Shown here in pieces: positions 47,201 to 53,471 of a DNA stretch of 64,000 nt. The translations under genes and the position numbers were made by a program. Source of the stretch: Trichuris trichiura (taxonomy: Eukaryota; Nematoda; Enoplea; Trichinellida; Trichuridae). The DNA is taken from contig JBAJFE010000033.1 in the NCBI GenBank assembly GCA_037903355.1, positions 310,001 through 374,000 of the forward strand, written 5' to 3'. Every line of letters starts with the position of its first letter. Position 1 is the first letter of the stretch. The notes beneath the pieces are model-generated. The model was not told where the DNA came from, did not search any database, and saw only the letters and a program-made list of their open reading frames with translations.

Positions 47201-49003
47201 ATATGATTTGTGGCAGCGAATGCCATCTATCCTTCCTAAGGATTTTAAAGCGGGCATTTTAAAGTTTTCCGTTGGTAGGTTTTTGTATTTGAGTATGTCA
47301 GCGCACTTCTTCTTGTTCCTTATAGCTTCTAGATTGTCTCCGTTGGGTAGTTTCGAACATTTTCTTCTGTTGTTGAATCACTGTTTTTCCATTTTTGCGT
47401 TCATTTTTCTTCTTCTTTCTTTCTTCTTTTTCCTTTTTCTTTCTTTGTTCCATATATATTGCAATTTTATCCATTTCCATTTGTTCTAATTATTTGTTTT
47501 TTCTTGTTTCCCGGCTTTTGTATTTCATCTGGTTAGTGAGCAACAATTATACCGCGTCACAGTATTTGTCCAAATCCCACTTATGTCCACTCCTTGATCG
47601 CGGTTGTAAGTCGTATTGTGTCTAATATATAGTGCTTTTTTAATTCTTCTTAACCGTAAATTGTTTTCGTAACATAAAACTTTTGGGTGGAGTAGTTGAG
47701 TGCATTGCGTCGCGTGTTCCACTACAGCAGAGGCTTGTTTGGCCTTTTCCATTGTAATTTTTGGGTCCACGATTGGTCTGCCTCGTTGTGTGGTTAGATT
47801 GGTACCATTGTTGAGTATGGCTTTCGCGTTATTGTAACTTGTGAGTTTTTTTGTGTTCGTTAAATCTATGCTCTAGGGTGTTTCCCGTTTCACCAATATA
47901 AATCCCTGAGCAAGAACATCCAACCGCGTACATTAATCCTGTCCTTTTGTTTGCGGGGATTTTAGTTTTGTCTGTGCGAAGAATTGCCCTGAGGTTGGGC
48001 GAACTCTTGAAAAAGACTCTGAAGCCTAATCTTTTTCCTAATTGGACAATCTTTTCGCCTAAACCTGCCACATAAGGAATAGCCAGACAAGTGTCGTGCG
48101 GAGTGTTTTGCTTTGGAGACTCACGTGTGCGAAGCTTGCGGTTGAACACTTGGTTGATAAAGGATTTAGGATAACCGTTTTTGTAGAAGATTTTTCTAAT
48201 GCAGTTAATTTCTGGCTGGAGATATTCGGGACTGCATAAATTGAATGCTCTGTCTATCATTCTGGAGAGGATACCACGCATTACTGATCGTGGGTGATGT
48301 GATGAAAAATTGAGGTACTGATCTGTGTGCGTGGGTTTTCTACACACTCTGGTTTTAAGGCCTGCGCTTGAGCGAATAATTAAGGCGTCTAGAAAGGGCA
48401 AAGTTTTGTTATCTTCTTTTTCCATTATGAAGACTATTTGGTTAGGACGGACGTTGTTGAGGAATTGTAAAAATTGTTTTGACACGTAGTACATATATGA
48501 CGTGACGCCACGCATCGGCAAGAAGAAACTGCATTTTTTGGTTATGTCAGGAAGCTACAATATGTCGGCAGAGGTGGGGCTAGGAAACAAAATTATTCTT
48601 GCTTATTTTTGCTGAAAGTAGCTGTATACCTTTAAAAGCTGAAGTTACGCGTTTTTGCAACATTAGCGATCAGTTAGATCACAACTATACGTGAGATTAG
48701 TAAAGCCATCAAGTGTTTGTACTTGATACACAAAGCTCGAATGGAATGGCACGAATACATGGATCTGCTTACCTGACATCCGAGGATTCACGTCACAGCC
48801 TAGCAGGCCATCCTCATGACAGCGAAAAGTGTCTACGGGGATCAGTCGGCTTTCTTCCCTAAACTGGAGATGCAAACAACAATAAAGTGCATGCAATTCG
48901 TCCTACCATTTCCATATTACTAATCTGGCATCACTGCTTCCGGTGACCACGAAATGGTTACTACTGGCCGTATAAAAATCACAAACAGTCAGCAGATCAT
49001 GAT
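13723..49003 (-). CDS. WDR61: SKI8/WDR61-like WD40 protein gene (seven exons, N-terminal exon missing)
   Basis: Seven minus-strand exons join with consistent phases: 49003-48907, 48858-48773, 28809-28574, 28525-28432, 14202-14109, 14057-13883, 13833-13723 (TGA stop). They give about 297 residues of WD40 repeats. In human WDR61 (SKIC8, about 305 residues), the order of landmarks is VVTGS...VWKW, AFSPDS, SIAYSPDG, GIINIFDI, SLTFSPDS and VKVWDV. Here it is VVTGSSDARLVIWKW, AALSPNG, AIAYAPDG, GSLHLIDIE, ALKFSPDGS and VCLWDVEE. SKI8 is a WD40 propeller scaffold in the SKI RNA-exosome helper complex and in the PAF1 transcription complex. Four introns are 48-51 bases; two are 14.2 and 20 kb and full of transposons. 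About 12-18 N-terminal residues are unaccounted for. The match is divergent, so another WD40 protein remains possible. Confidence 0.75.
14203..15504 (-). other. Large-intron segment without recognised content
   Basis: This is the 3'-proximal part of the 14.2 kb SKI8-like intron. I see no exon-like block, RNA gene or repeat shared with the rest of the window. Confidence 0.4.
15960..16487 (+). pseudogene. Tigger-1 transposase N-terminal part, left arm
   Basis: Plus-strand fragments match the Tigger-2 protein on the minus strand at 42513-41900: ALKENVYLIRLS, RFKQMRAPNAPISGSMI and FLRKSYAANLAKFPSKSW. Frameshifts and stops are frequent. It ends at the junction near 16487, where the sequence switches to the minus-strand C-terminal part. 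Confidence 0.65.
16500..17667 (-). pseudogene. Tigger-1 transposase, right arm and middle
   Basis: The minus-strand N-terminus reads SREKVDL-like text (ESALREKVDLIRFLETNSQR), then KTAERFHVSKTSVGNIQRRK, a Psq/CENP-B-type helix-turn-helix. After frameshifts come FASGFKEENIF and DECGLFSKAMPDGSLLL, the first DDE aspartate region. Near the left end is ISINALDAVLWIISFLNKV, matching the Tigger-2 C-terminal region at 31280-31240. Many lesions make it non-functional. Confidence 0.75.
18976..19246. repeat. Two-copy tandem repeat, period about 139
   Basis: AAGTTATTTTCGTTCGC, then ATTAATGTAGGTGTCA, and AGAAGCAGCTGCGCATCC occur in both units (starting near 18976 and 19116) with few differences. It lies between the Merlin left end and the transposase start, and may include promoter sequence. 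Confidence 0.8.
19353..20474 (+). CDS. Merlin (IS1016/IS1595-like) transposase, three exons
   Basis: DDE transposase that cuts and pastes Merlin elements. Exons are 19353-19653, 19715-19810 and 19864-20474, giving 335 residues. Both introns (61 and 53 bases) have GT-AG borders (GTAAGT...TTGCAG and GTTAGT...CTCCAG) and sit at phase 1. The N-terminal half has VPDEKAAAQFLRDKGLLHRE and a zinc ribbon (CRLC...RCSRRTC). Exon 2 encodes ILYHWSRGYTTMKFCEVEL. Exon 3 carries the catalytic region: aspartate in VELDESLF, aspartate in MTDEWRAY, HSQNFVDPDTGAHTQ, then glutamate in TVESLW, ending EFLWRRQ. The ATG at 19353 is chosen as the first of MSMEASSED; an upstream in-frame ATG at 19317 is possible. It may be active or recently active. 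Confidence 0.85.
20597..20690. repeat. Minisatellite, about four 25-base units
   Basis: The unit TTCACGTTACATTACATTCC recurs with variation between 20597 and 20690. It lies in the 3' flank of the Merlin transposase. Confidence 0.85.
21878..22015 (+). pseudogene. Merlin transposase exon-1 relic
   Basis: Translated RRNIRRGIDWLQEIVPDEKA, then RGKGLLHSQG, aligns with the N-terminal part of the transposase at 19430-19530 (VPDEKAAAQFLRDKGLLHRE). The zinc ribbon and catalytic domain are missing, so this is a deletion derivative. Confidence 0.75.
22241..22692. repeat. Two-copy tandem duplication, period 226
   Basis: Units start at GATCGCTAAATAACGTTAC (22241 and 22467). They share TGCTTCTTGTCGTTTGCGCC and TTAGGCTTAGGCTAGGGCAG. 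An inverted single unit is present at 10870-11100 in another Merlin-type element. Confidence 0.85.
23092..24050. other. Intron segment; possible Tigger end near 23120-23200
   Basis: Text such as TATGTTGACCAACC and GTAAGTTGGAGAG, with TTGGGTGGTCAAATTACAG, resembles the end of Tigger-2 (GTAAGTTGACCACCC), so a decayed Tigger piece is likely. The rest is unassigned. Confidence 0.4.
24354..24548. mobile_element. Palindromic PLE-1 tail insertion with 15-bp target duplication
   Basis: The 15-base CATGTTTGATGTGTC occurs on both sides (24339-24353 and 24549-24563). Between them, arms of about 57 bases (GTGCAAAAGTTTTATTACGG and its inverse) surround a central part with the hammerhead-like motif on the minus strand. 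It lies inside the RTE-like remnant. Confidence 0.9.
24443..24484 (-). ncRNA. Hammerhead ribozyme-like motif
   Basis: On the minus strand: CTGAAGA, CGGGTC, loop, GACCC, GAAAGCTCCGGAGTTA. The core is intact, and the palindrome CTCCGGAG could serve as a dimer-type helix III. Confidence 0.65.
24772..25227. mobile_element. hAT MITE (hAT-E), 456 bp
   Basis: A perfect 8-bp target duplication GGCTAGAG (24764-24771, 25228-25235) with TA at its centre flanks it. The ends are CGGCCATTCTCAACGTGG and GGTTGAGAATGGCTG. There is no coding capacity. It resembles the ends of hAT-A at 31408. Confidence 0.9.
25561..28069 (+). mobile_element. hAT transposon D (best-preserved hAT), 2509 bp
   Basis: Ends CAGGGGTGGGGAACGTCC and the inverse GGTTCCCCACCCCTG are flanked by a perfect 8-bp duplication AGCTAGAC (25553-25560 and 28070-28077), again centred on TA. 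The length is typical of a complete hAT. The transposase inside has only one or two disabling changes. Confidence 0.95.
26179..27984 (+). pseudogene. hAT-D transposase, nearly intact (GTF2IRD2/ZBED-like family)
   Basis: The N-terminal ORF 26179-26823 starts MASSKKRKVDTECRIF. It has a BED-type finger (CFVCGDSVAVMKKANLERHC, then STKH) and the DDE region start FSLACDETTDITNTARL (near 26697-26750). It passes to the frame 26783-27748 through a frameshift near 26790-26820. There follow LTTDGAPAMVGLQKGLVAF, VCHCIIHQQSL, VYHSEVRWLSRGNMLTRF, and an all-alpha C-terminal part. After a stop near 27748 the hAT dimerisation region continues as FGTTYCCEQFFSKLTIAKSR. Total homology is about 600 residues. One frameshift and one stop separate it from a complete reading frame. 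Family members in vertebrates include domesticated genes. Confidence 0.85.
28078..28431 (-). other. Intron between SKI8-like exons; nothing recognised
   Basis: Short intronic stretch between hAT-D and the exon at 28432-28525. I see no separate feature. Confidence 0.5.
28432..28809 (-). CDS. WDR61: SKI8-like gene, middle two exons
   Basis: Exon 28809-28574 follows acceptor TTTTCAG and reads FITVSPSTVALFNYEGN, then AALSPNGMRIVIGRPAGSV, and SSVRAIAY. I placed its end at donor GTGAGG (28573) rather than the GTATCT nine bases later. The former joins AIAY directly to APDGQNIAVGCGDGSLHLID in exon 28525-28432, as in the WDR61 blade SIAYSPDGK. The intron is 48 bases. The exon ends at donor GTGAGT (28431), in the phase required by the exon at 14202. 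Confidence 0.8.
28931..29005 (+). repeat. (GAG)25 microsatellite
   Basis: Uninterrupted GAG triplets run from 28931 to about 29005. They lie in the 20 kb SKI8-like intron, about 120 bases upstream of the exon at 28574-28809 in transcript order. Read on the minus strand this is (CTC)n, a pyrimidine tract. Confidence 0.95.
29462..29719. mobile_element. PLE-2 tail insertion with inverted end and 14-bp target duplication
   Basis: CAGTGGCTGTTACT (29448-29461) and CAGTGTCTGTTACT (29720-29733) flank it, one mismatch. GGTTGGAAGGTCTTCTACGG at the left is inverted at the right (CCGTAGAAGACCTTCCAACC). A hammerhead-like motif lies inside on the plus strand. Confidence 0.9.
29541..29582 (+). ncRNA. Hammerhead ribozyme-like motif
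   Basis: CTGACGA, CGGAAC, loop, GTTCC, GAAAGCCC. The core and stem II are intact. Confidence 0.6.
29734..30480 (-). other. Large-intron segment without recognised content
   Basis: No coding similarity, RNA gene or window-wide repeat was identified here. Confidence 0.4.
30841..30965 (+). repeat. PLE-1 tail fragment inside Tigger-2
   Basis: It shows the hammerhead-like block followed by ATCAACGGGACATTGGATCC and GTAATAAAG, the standard PLE-1 end order. No coding part is attached. Confidence 0.65.
30864..30906 (+). ncRNA. Degenerate hammerhead ribozyme-like motif
   Basis: GTTGAGGACGGGTC, loop, GACCC, GAAAGCCCCGGAG. Stem II and GAAA are kept, but the CUGANGA core is mutated, so it is probably inactive. 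Confidence 0.5.
30968..31399 (-). pseudogene. Tigger-2 transposase C-terminal part
   Basis: The minus-strand reading gives SINALDAVLWISSSWNKVQP, EAIKKYFRRAGFVRDEDDD, an acidic stretch, and AEIMSN near the end. A helical segment followed by an acidic tail is typical of Tigger/pogo transposases. It continues the reading broken at 41608 by the hAT stack. Confidence 0.8.
31408..32151. mobile_element. hAT-A non-autonomous element (first in the stack)
   Basis: Ends CAGTATTCCTCAACGTGGG and GGTTGAGAAACTATG are flanked by ATCTAGAG (31400-31407) and ATCTGGAG (32152-32159). There is no transposase. It abuts hAT-B2, which starts exactly after the second 8-mer. Confidence 0.85.
33274..35013 (-). pseudogene. 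hAT-C transposase, nearly intact (ZBED5/SCAND3-like)
   Basis: The first part (35013-34141) has a BED finger (CLICEKAFAN, then HLKTMHG), IIKKIPLSNNTVQRRIDEM, and the catalytic-domain start LQVDESTLPHNEALLLAY. VAVATDGAPSMLGRHRGFLS follows. The second part (34026-33274) has FNRLLLHTEVRWLSRGACL and ends with the dimerisation region FLIPFPSSYLVERGFSAVTD, then LLGKKE. A frameshift near 34150 and an expanded CT run at 34029-34040 separate the parts. Total homology is about 570 residues. Among the hAT-B/C group it is the most complete copy. Confidence 0.85.
37059..37345. mobile_element. Merlin-type MITE inside hAT-C
   Basis: Left GGATCTCGTGTATCTTCTCC and the inverse right end (GAGTCTCGTGTATCGTACC) are similar. 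Subterminal AGACGGCAGCATCAAAGG and the internal CTTAGGCTTAGGCTAGGG are Merlin-group marks. The target duplication is imperfect. Confidence 0.6.
37941..38184. mobile_element. Palindromic PLE-1 tail insertion with 14-bp target duplication
   Basis: ATACTCGTGCGTAT (37927-37940) and ATACTCATGCGTAT (38185-38198) flank it, one mismatch. The arms are about 100 bases and almost identical, including TTTATTACGGCTTCTCCCG and its inverse, around a 13-base centre TCTTCAGCGGTCT. It interrupts hAT-B2; the uninterrupted site is visible in hAT-B1 near 2015-2030. Confidence 0.9.
38007..38048 (-). ncRNA. Hammerhead ribozyme-like motif
   Basis: On the minus strand: CTGAAGA, CGGGTC, GCGAAA, GACC, TGAAAGCTCCGG. 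It occupies the centre of the palindrome. The other arm has stem II and GAAA but lacks the CUGANGA core. Confidence 0.6.
38300..40055 (+). pseudogene. hAT-B2 transposase, broken
   Basis: Collinear with the hAT-B1 copy: RVHLDMRDKNISYFQLLREK, LRASYNIPLLIAKCGEPHN, IVAFATDGAPSMVGS (ending at a TAA at 39056), FNRLLLHSEVRWL and LQFQGSDLNSIKTKGAIS. Its end corresponds to the dimerisation region near 39900. Frameshifts and stops occur near 38400, 38870, 39056, 39330, 39615 and 39939. Confidence 0.8.
40578..41599 (-). mobile_element. hAT-B3 deletion copy (third in the stack)
   Basis: Ends CATAGGTTCTCAAAC and TTTGAGAACCTATG are flanked by perfect ATCTAGAG copies (40570-40577 and 41600-41607). It keeps a transposase C-terminal fragment on the minus strand (41300-41092: FFIAFPSSYLAECRFSAVTE). 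The centre is deleted. After the second 8-mer, Tigger-2 resumes. Confidence 0.9.
41608..42513 (-). pseudogene. Tigger-2 transposase, N-terminal and DDE part
   Basis: The N-terminus MAERRESRELTLKEKVDLIH, then KTADRFHVSKTTACNIQRRK, is a Psq-type helix-turn-helix. A second DNA-binding CENP-B-like part follows (REVARRFVVEFGLTGFQASS, then GWLNKFKLCH). The DDE domain opens with FSADECGLFLEAMPDRSLVL and KDRFTVLLYASATGEKLKP; the next catalytic region lies near 41790-41650. Frameshifts near 42270 and 41800 break it. The C-terminal part is displaced to 31399 by the hAT stack. Confidence 0.8.
43188..44095. mobile_element. hAT-C deletion copy
   Basis: Starts CAGTGTTTCCCAAC and ends GTCGAGAATCACTG. The interior matches hAT-C near 32520-33240 and 37430-37530 (for example TTCGCGACCTTCAACTTGCC). 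The transposase is deleted. Flanking 8-mers do not match each other. Confidence 0.75.
44444..45268. mobile_element. hAT-C deletion copy, inverted
   Basis: Starts CAGTGATTCCCAAGAGG and ends GGTTGGGAAACACTG. It is nearly the inverse of 43188-44095, including GGCAAGTTGAAGGCCGCGAA. The flanks carry no matching target duplication. With the previous copy it forms a large inverted repeat around 44096-44443. Confidence 0.75.
45500..45700 (-). pseudogene. Merlin transposase N-terminal relic
   Basis: The minus-strand reading LREKGLLYQERLYPSCSGLM, then QLECGGKAWRC, aligns with FLRDKGLLHRERLCRLCG and GGLAWRC of the intact transposase at 19353. Zinc-ribbon cysteines are partly kept. Catalytic exons are absent. 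Confidence 0.65.
45701..47095 (-). other. Large-intron segment; small PLE-1 trace at 46085-46125
   Basis: GACCTGAAAGCTCCGCC near 46096, then ATTCCGTTATATCAATAAA, resembles a truncated PLE-1 end. A lysine/glutamate-rich ORF at 46138-46318 has no recognised similarity. Nothing else is assigned. Confidence 0.4.
47147..47190 (-). ncRNA. Hammerhead ribozyme-like motif
   Basis: On the minus strand: CTGATGA, CGGGTC, TCGAAT, GACCC, GAAAGCTCCGGAG. Core and stem II are intact. It sits about 335 bases after the PLE stop, the same spacing as at 5141. Confidence 0.7.
47525..48484 (-). pseudogene. PLE-1 protein, RT end and GIY-YIG endonuclease; two ORFs
   Basis: The upstream ORF runs FLNNVRPNQIVFIMEKEDNK, FLDALIIRSSAGLKTRVCRK, SSHHPRSVMRGILSRMIDRA, and reaches the endonuclease YAVGCSCSGIYIGETGNTLE, then HRFNEHKKTHKLQ. 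A frameshift near 47830 leads to the ORF ending at 47525 (VTRYNCCSLTR). The catalytic part of RT is missing, so it cannot be autonomous. The endonuclease core is unbroken here, unlike the copy at 485-1297. Confidence 0.9.
48773..49003 (-). CDS. WDR61: SKI8-like gene, first two visible exons
   Basis: The exon 49003-48907 follows acceptor TATAG and begins two bases into a codon. It reads HDLLTVCDFYTASSN, then VVTGSSDARLVIWK, and ends at donor GTAGGA. A 48-base intron (48906-48859) separates it from 48858-48773, which reads EEESRLIPVDTFRCHEDGLL and ends at donor GTAAGC. The split TG/G codon gives the tryptophan of the WKW at the end of the blade. The HD start corresponds to residues about 15-16 of WDR61, so one small upstream exon is expected beyond 49046. 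Confidence 0.8.
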
Positions 49004-49228
49004 CTATAAAGAACGCGATACGCAAATAAAAGTAGTCACATTATTCTTGAAAACGGGGTGCTTTGTAACGAGCTGTGTTTTCATGGTTGTAAAGTCTTCT
49101 ACGGCTTTTCCCGTTTTTTTTCGTTGTGCTGTTATCTGTAATTAAACTAAAACAACTGCTCTACCAATGGATGGATGAACCGTTATTAAGAAAATGCACA
49201 GATATCAATACACTCAACTTTTAATGTT

Positions 49229-49268
49229 CAAAACTTCCGGAACGCTCTAGTTCCGTCGTCAGTGAGGT
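49229..49268 (-). ncRNA. Hammerhead ribozyme-like motif, GAAA mutated
   Basis: On the minus strand: CTGACGA, CGGAAC, loop, GTTCC, then GGAAG instead of GAAAG. This change should reduce or abolish cleavage. Confidence 0.5.
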
Positions 49269-49496
49269 GGTGGAGGAGTTGTTATTCTCCGAATGGTATT
49301 ATATAGGCACACGTGACATCTTTACATTCGCCATAACCCTACGATCAACCGTGACATAGGACTAGAGGTTAGCACGGCTTGGGAACCACTTATAAGTAAA
49401 ACCAAGTGCTGCTCACTGCCGCGCTGACCTCGCTCCAATTCCTATTGTCACGTGTGCCTATATAATAGCACTCGGAGAATAACGACTTCTCCACCA

Positions 49497-49537
49497 CCTC
49501 ACTGACGACGGAACTAGAGCGTTCCGAAAGCTTTGAA
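49497..49537 (+). ncRNA. Hammerhead ribozyme-like motif
   Basis: CTGACGA, CGGAAC, TAGAGC, GTTCC, GAAAGC. Core intact; it pairs with the mutated inverted copy at 49229. Confidence 0.6.
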
Positions 49538-49693
49538 CATTAAAAGTTGAGTGTATTGATATCTGTACATTTTCTTAATAACGGCTCATCCATCCATTGG
49601 TAGAGCAGTTGTTTTAGTTTAATTACAGATAACAGCACAACGAAAAAAAACGGGAAAAGCCGTGGAAGACCTTACAACCATAGTCACATTATT

Positions 49694-50611
49694 AAAATAT
49701 TTTTCATAGTTTCTGACGCACGAATTTCAAGCAAACGTTCGCCCATTTGGCAATTGTTAATCAATTAAAGGAGATTCATGTACTACTGGTAAGGCTTTTA
49801 CCTTGTTCAACTAGAGAAACCCAAGATGACTAAGCTGCTCCTTCCCAACGTTAAATTACTCAGTTACTTACTCAGAGCATTCCAAAATAAATATTTAATC
49901 ATGAAATGCAAAATTAACTTTCCGAATATTTCATTTAGAATTTATTTGAAGCTTTTGCTTCTAAGAGAAACTTTGTTCCAATCGAAGCCTCCTAAAAATG
50001 AGTGCTAGCACATATGCATGTGAAAATAAGTTTTTGTCAAGAAAATAAATTGCTGCATACCTGCAATTGTTTTACACAGCAAATTGGCAGAGGAAACGAA
50101 CTCCGTTTCACGCTCACTCATACTTAAGCATAATGAAGGGTACGATGCATATCAAAAAGTCAGATTTGTGCTGGCAACAAACAAGATTAAGATATCTACG
50201 AGAAAAATTCTCAAACCAATCCTCTTCAAAATGATTAAATTATTTTACAAAAAAGTAAAATAAAAGATTTTTAAGTGAGCGCTACTACTCCGAAACCTTG
50301 CGTTTCACTCAAGTTATTTCATCTTTAGAAAACAGTTCTCCTTTACCAGAGCAATGCAACTTAGCCAACCTGACTTCATCGACTTGACTTCAACCCAACT
50401 GGACCTGTCAAACTGAACCTCAAGTCAACTCGACCTAGAAGAAATTGGTTCTATTGCCATACTTGCATTCACATATACAGTTTGCTTGATGTCAAACTAG
50501 TATACGTGATACATAGAAAGTATGTGAACTAACTACACAGCCAGCACGTATGTACGCAGTGCACGCTACTTACACGTAAACTATTTTCTGTTCTCTAAGG
50601 TTTCTACATTA
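49694..50611. other. No recognised feature
   Basis: AT-rich sequence without gene, RNA or repeat similarity that I can support. The missing first SKI8-like exon could lie here or farther up, but I could not place it. Confidence 0.4.
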
Positions 50612-51307
50612 CAGTAAAACCTCCCCAATCCGAATCCCTCTAATACGAACTCGTGCAAGAGAACAATAGAACGTCCGTATACGTTAAAGCTAATTAGGCT
50701 ACCTGTGCGAAACTGGCAGTCACTTGGCGGCAACGGCTATAAGGGCAGTAAACAACCTGCCAACCGTCCTTTTGGTATACGTTAAGATAGACACAGGCCA
50801 GCCACGGCTATGCCAAACTAATGTCGACCATTAAGTCGATTGCAGCAAGGCATCTCGAGACCTAAGTTTCCCCAAATAAATAGAATTGTGGATTAAAAGC
50901 TTGGTATTTTTCAGTCGCATGAAACTACAGTCCGTTCTCATGTAACGCAATGATCTGCCGCTAACTCAATTTATTTTTGAGCCAACAGAGCCGGCTGGCA
51001 ATTACGAATATGGAAAAATAAGTGCATGGGAACTATGTCCCTGTCGCTACGCGGTACTGCGTCCACACCATTTAAGAAACTGGTTTCTGCTGGTCAGTCG
51101 TTTTCCTTGATCAGACGGACTTCGCTGCCCTTGTTAAGCTATTCACCGCTTGCAGAGACTGGCATCGCACGGTAGGCGCCAGGAAAATGCATCTAAAATT
51201 GCATTACCTACTTTTCTGTGGCCTGCTGTGAGCCTCCATAATCGGAATTTTTCCGTAATCCGAACTATTCCCCGCCCCGACGCGTTCAGATTAGGGAGGT
51301 TTTACTG
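50612..51307. mobile_element. pogo/Tigger-type MITE
   Basis: CAGTAAAACCTCCCCAATCC and the inverse end GGGAGGTTTTACTG are flanked by TA (50610-50611 and 51308-51309). There is no coding part. An inverted copy is at 52590-53305. Confidence 0.85.
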
Positions 51308-51584
51308 TATATGCCTAATATAAAGATTGCATACGGTATGCATTCAATATATTCATGGAATTCGCGGCATTCACGCAGTATACTTTGCCTATAAACACAA
51401 TACCTGTTATAGCCATGGATTCCGTAGTACACATTTGTATGTATGCTGTATGTACTTGCACACGAGGAATGTTTACGTTATACATGAAATCTACGGGGTC
51501 CACATCGCTTACAAATAGGATATCTACGGCATAGATGCAGTATCTATATCGTATATATTTGCACGGGGGAATATTTAATGTATA

Positions 51585-51689
51585 CAGTCGGCCCTCGTTA
51601 TCCGCGGTAATTCGTCCAAAATTTTGAGCGTTTCATCACGTTGTATAGAATCCGCAGATAACGAGACCGCGGATAACGAGGGCCGACTG
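51585..51689. mobile_element. Short Tigger-type MITE, 105 bp
   Basis: CAGTCGGCCCTCGTTATCCG and its inverse end enclose about 60 bases, flanked by TA on both sides. It resembles the end of the Tigger at 6029-7172. Confidence 0.9.
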
Positions 51690-52589
51690 TATTTGGCATA
51701 AACGCAGTGTCTCGACTGATGTTGGTTTTCTGCATGTGTGGTTTTAACTCAATCGAAATAAGAAACAACCTTTATTCCTAAGCACTCGTCGCTGCCCCAG
51801 GCTGGCAGCAGCCTTGTATCGTAAAGAGCAGTAATCAGGATAGCACATACGACACGTAATCTCTTACGCTCAGGTACGTTAGCGTCGTGCGACCTGTAGC
51901 ATCCGTAACACACGGTATACATTGCTTATAAATAGAATATTTGTGATATACAGGGTCCACACTTACACATGCAGCATCTGTAGCATATATTCTTACCTTC
52001 AAAACACATTTCTGTCATATATGGTAGGGACGTGGTGTAAACTGGTTTTAAAAAAAAATCTGCGATTGTCATTGTTACAGAGTCGCCCGCCAGAGATTGC
52101 GCACACCCGTCACACACGTTTACTCGTTCCCCTCTTCCGTATATAACAGAAAGCAGGTACTATCGAAGCACACATTCTCCTATACTACTACAGTCATGAT
52201 GGAGTCTTCATATGGTTTTCTGTCTTGTCCCTTCTTGGTTTCTGAAATAACCAAAGCAAACGCCCTACCAACGGATGGTCGAGCATTTACTTAGAAAAAT
52301 TCTGAACAATGTAGCACGCTCGGAGCTTTCGGGGCCAACTTTGTCCCGTTTTCAGCGATGATGGTTGTGTAAGCTTTACTCTGACTATAAGTTACTTGAA
52401 GGCTGGGGAGTGGGACCAGTCGGTATGGAATAACATCCAGTTTTACTGATAAACTTCATATCTTCCCTTCGAAAGTGACTTCCATAAGCCTTCCTAGCCA
52501 GGCAACAAAGCTGCTCTGCCCATGCTCTTCATTAAAGCTGCATTTTGTTTTCATCGATTGTACTTGATTCTTTTATGAAACGACTTGTA
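51690..52589. other. Unassigned, with a PLE-2-like tail at 52240-52370
   Basis: Text CCCTACCAACGGATGG and AAAAATTCTGAACAATG near 52263-52310 matches PLE-2-type tails (9.95, 59.5 kb). The rest is not recognised. Confidence 0.5.
52320..52360 (-). ncRNA. Degenerate hammerhead ribozyme-like motif
   Basis: On the minus strand: CTGAAAA, CGGGAC, loop, GCCCC, GAAAGCTCCG. The second half of CUGANGA is mutated, so activity is unlikely. Confidence 0.4.
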
Positions 52590-53305
52590 CAGTAAAACCT
52601 CCTTAATCTGAACGCGTCGGGGCGGGGAGTAGTTCGGATTACGGAAAAATTCGGATTATGGAGGAGGCTCACAGCAGGCCACAGAAAAGTAGGTAATGCA
52701 ATTTTAGATGCATTTTCCTGGCGCCTACCGTGCGATGCCAGTCTCTGCAAGCGGTGAATAGCTTAACGAGGGCACCGAAGTCCGTCTGACCAAGGAAAAC
52801 GACTGACCAGCAGAAACCAGTTTCTTAAATGGTGTGGACGCAGTACCGCGTAGCGACAGGGAAATAGTTCCCATGCACTTATTTTTCCATATTCGTAATT
52901 GCCAGCCGGCTCTGTTGGCTCAGAAATAAATTGAGTTAGTGCCAGATCATTGCGTTACATGAGAACAGGTTGTAGTTTTATACGACCGAAAAACACTAAG
53001 TTTTTGATCCACGGTTCTGTTTATTTGGGGAAACTTAGGTCTCGAGGTGCCTTGCTGCAATCAACTTATTAATCGATATTCGATTGGCAGAGAGGTGGCT
53101 GACCTGTGTCTATGTTAACGTATACCAAAAAGACCGCTGACAGGTTGTTTACTGCCCTTATAGTCGTTGCCGCCAAGTGACTGCCAGTTTCGCACAGGTA
53201 GCCTAATTAGCTTTAATGTATACGGTTGTTCTGTTGTTCTCTTGCACGTGTTCGTATTAGAGAGAGATTCGTATTGTTGAGGTTCGGATTAGGGAGGTTT
53301 TACTG
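52590..53305. mobile_element. pogo/Tigger-type MITE, inverted copy
   Basis: CAGTAAAACCTCCTTAATC and the inverse end GGGAGGTTTTACTG with TA at both sides. Interior text such as TTTTTCCATATTCGTAATTG is the inverse of the copy at 50612-51307. Confidence 0.85.
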
Positions 53306-53471
53306 TATTAGTTCATACGGCATCTCGAATACCAGTCGAAGCTGATAGCGGTTGAGTAAACCGCATGTGCTGCTCTCACTGGCAGCAGAGCACCAGCATC
53401 CCAGTGAGCGCGGCCCAAAAAGAGTAACATGAAGTCTCAGACTCGACAGCGACGAAGGAGCATGACCTCTT

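Larger units (their letters stand above)
47100..48484 (-). mobile_element. PLE-1 copy, 5'-truncated, opposite strand
   Basis: The coding part (48484-47525), 3' UTR and hammerhead-bearing tail are collinear with 680-5240 after removing hAT-B1. Truncation falls just after the catalytic RT motif: the copy begins at the sequence equal to KVEQFLQFLNN. It lies in the 20 kb SKI8-like intron in the gene's own orientation. Confidence 0.85.
49046..49680. mobile_element. Head-to-head PLE-2 tail insertion with 13-bp target duplication
   Basis: A perfect TAGTCACATTATT (49033-49045 and 49681-49693) flanks 635 bases. The two inverted arms contain CATGGTTGTAAAGTCTTCTA and the inverse TGGAAGACCTTACAACCAT, and both carry a hammerhead-like motif. 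The insertion begins 43 bases from the SKI8-like exon acceptor at 49003. Confidence 0.9.
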
